Of a stretch of DNA of 64,000 nt, positions 62,699-64,000 are shown piece by piece. Below the pieces are notes generated by a model that saw only the letters and a list, made by a program, of their open reading frames with translations, did no database searches and was not told the DNA's origin. The stretch spans positions 1 to 64,000 of the forward strand of contig CAKZMU010000086.1 in NCBI GenBank assembly GCA_937129145.1, given 5' to 3'. The first letter of the stretch is position 1; each line of letters opens with the position of its first letter. The translations under genes and the position numbers were made by a program. The stretch is from an uncultured Lacinutrix sp. (GTDB taxonomy: Bacteria; Bacteroidota; Bacteroidia; Flavobacteriales; Flavobacteriaceae).

Positions 62699-64000
62699 TT
62701 AATTACCTGTCGATTTTATCGTAATGCCACTAGAATCAATAGTTGCTTTAACTTCTTCATCTTTATATTCAATTTTATTTCTGTCAACTTCAAGAGAAGA
62801 ATCGCTTTCTTTAATTTCAATTATTGATTCTTCATCCTCACAGTCTAAGCACTTAGCATCGTTGTTTTCTAAAATTTTCAAGTAATGATTTTCTTTACCG
62901 CGTGAAATAATATCGGTTGAATACCTCCAGCTTCTATAATTACGAGTGCTTTTGTCAGAATAAATAACACTTTCCTCTGGCATGTACACTATTATTTTTA
63001 CATCCTGGTCTCTAAATTTATTATCAGCATCAGTTAAAAAATAGTTATCTAAAACGAGTTTCCTATTGTTAAAATCGAAGTTATATTTTATTTCTTCCGC
63101 ACGGTCTCTTGCATCTTGATAAGTTCTTCCTCTAGCTTGTTTAATGATTTTCATGTACGCAGTAGATTCTTTAGTAGACCTTACTGAAAACCTAACATCT
63201 GATGAGTAGATATGTTTTTTATCATTATCGTCATAAACAATGTCAAAATCATTGCTTCTGTAATTATTACTGGCATACATTTCGTTGTTTATCATTTCAA
63301 CATACAAGGTGTCGTTTGCTTTTACGTTTAATCCAACAGTATCTGTAAATTCGCCTTCTCTTGAAAATTCGGCAACTTCTTTTGCGGCAAAAATGGATAA
63401 GGTGACTATTGATGCCAACCATAATGCAAATAATGTAAAGTTGGCAGTTCTACCAATTGATTTTAGGTTGTCCACCAATATTTTCAATCCTAAAATAAAG
63501 ATGTAGAAAAATGGGATTCCTACTGCAAAAAGCACTAATAAGGACACTACCCAAATTGGTAAATTGGATGAGTAGAACACATTTGCCATGTCTATACCAT
63601 CAAAATGAAATATATCTACCACACCAACTGATAGTAAGCTAATAATTAACGAAATTAGTGTTGTTGCTCCAATAATAATTAAGATAATGCCTATGAATTT
63701 GGCAAACACCTTAAAGAAAAACATGATTACGTTTCCTAGGGCATCGAAAAATGAGCGTGATTTTGTCTGGATTTTATCTCCAGCTTTATTGTAATCAACG
63801 CTTTTTATTTTGTCTGAAACCTCGTCCAGACTTTCTTTAACATTACTAAACCCTTCTTTTACTTTTTCTTCTATATTAGTAATGTTAACTGGCTTTCCCG
63901 ACATTGCCAATTTTTCCGATGTTGTTTCGGCTGCTGGCATTAAAATCCATAATAAAATATAAATAAGCACACCAGTTCCAGCTCCAAAAAATAATAAAAA
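62699..64000 (-). CDS. PspC-domain membrane protein, 5' end beyond the window
   Basis: The frame runs open to the last base of the window, so the N-terminus is missing. The first visible residues (FGAGTGVLIYILLWILMPA) are the end of a PspC domain. About five further membrane segments follow, then a beta-rich C-terminal region of some 200 residues with an acidic CLDCEDEES motif. PspC proteins act in envelope-stress responses. The group with DUF2807 lipoproteins is typical of Bacteroidota. Confidence 0.8.
   Translation of the reverse strand, partial: FLLFFGAGTGVLIYILLWILMPAAETTSEKLAMSGKPVNITNIEEKVKEGFSNVKESLDEVSDKIKSVDYNKAGDKIQTKSRSFFDALGNVIMFFFKVFAKFIGIILIIIGATTLISLIISLLSVGVVDIFHFDGIDMANVFYSSNLPIWVVSLLVLFAVGIPFFYIFILGLKILVDNLKSIGRTANFTLFALWLASIVTLSIFAAKEVAEFSREGEFTDTVGLNVKANDTLYVEMINNEMYASNNYRSNDFDIVYDDNDKKHIYSSDVRFSVRSTKESTAYMKIIKQARGRTYQDARDRAEEIKYNFDFNNRKLVLDNYFLTDADNKFRDQDVKIIVYMPEESVIYSDKSTRNYRSWRYSTDIISRGKENHYLKILENNDAKCLDCEDEESIIEIKESDSSLEVDRNKIEYKDEEVKATIDSSGITIKSTGN

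Noticed and set aside
1..64000. CRISPR arrays, rRNA genes, phage or complete insertion sequences
   Set aside because: No evenly spaced direct repeats, rRNA, integrase or transposase genes were seen on either strand.

Overview
The window looks like chromosomal DNA from a member of the Flavobacteriaceae (Bacteroidota), probably a marine one. The evidence is AT-rich DNA, promoters of the TTG...TAnnTTTG type, start codons without clear Shine-Dalgarno sequences, a gliding-motility lipoprotein (GldI), a protein with a type A type IX secretion sorting domain, many short lipoproteins, and small families typical of this group (DUF3810, DUF5683, DUF6122, DUF721, WbqC, DUF2807). Genus is not claimed. 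No rRNA, CRISPR array, phage, integrase or complete insertion sequence was seen. There is one tRNA, tRNA-Pro(UGG).

Layout. 1-5.5 kb: the tail of a DUF2142-like membrane protein, then a minus-strand group of spoT/relA, fur and purA and a short OstA-like remnant. 5.6-8.5 kb: an SGNH-hydrolase/TPR lipoprotein behind a promoter with BlaI/MecI-like palindromes, and two unknown lipoproteins. 8.5-8.9 kb: a 286-bp non-coding element made of nested perfect inverted repeats. 8.9-14 kb: argE with a YfcC-type transporter, an M48 protease, a GIY-YIG nuclease gene framed by REP-like inverted repeats, and an RNA 2'-O-methyltransferase. 14-26 kb: two amidohydrolase-family proteins with partly lost metal sites, DUF3810, pepD, a cyclophilin-FKBP fusion, gldI, a DHH phosphoesterase, a PhoD-like phosphatase and ndk. 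26-36 kb: small membrane proteins, a DUF721 protein, recF, a TPR protein, ribH, mutL, two rhomboids and an endonuclease/exonuclease/phosphatase protein.

35.6-44.2 kb, minus strand: parA-parB-DUF5683-dapB-lepB, then wbqC and DUF6122. Between lepB and wbqC lie a TPR-AAA+ ATPase and a TPR membrane protein, and LepB itself carries an extra C-terminal RDD membrane domain. This looks like an accessory module placed in a housekeeping neighbourhood and is one of the best candidates for an undescribed system. 44.4-51 kb: an orphan HEPN/AbiU2-like gene, then udk, an FtsB/DivIC-like gene and both methylmalonyl-CoA mutase subunits. The subunits are split by two paralogous lipoprotein genes, one of them broken by a single-base shift in an A7 run.

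52-64 kb: tRNA-Pro with a strong promoter and terminator, a TPR-HTH regulator, a cluster of a TPR protein, an SCO copper chaperone, a methyltransferase and a membrane protein, a T9SS-secreted protein, and a minus-strand group of a PspC-domain membrane protein (cut by the window end), two DUF2807 proteins and a TraB/Tiki-like protein.

Most genes are ordinary housekeeping or envelope genes. The unexplained structure is concentrated in the 8.6-8.9 kb element, the REP/GIY-YIG unit at 12.8-13.2 kb, the RDD/TPR/AAA+ module at 36.5-41.1 kb and the broken lipoprotein pair at 47.3-48.5 kb.
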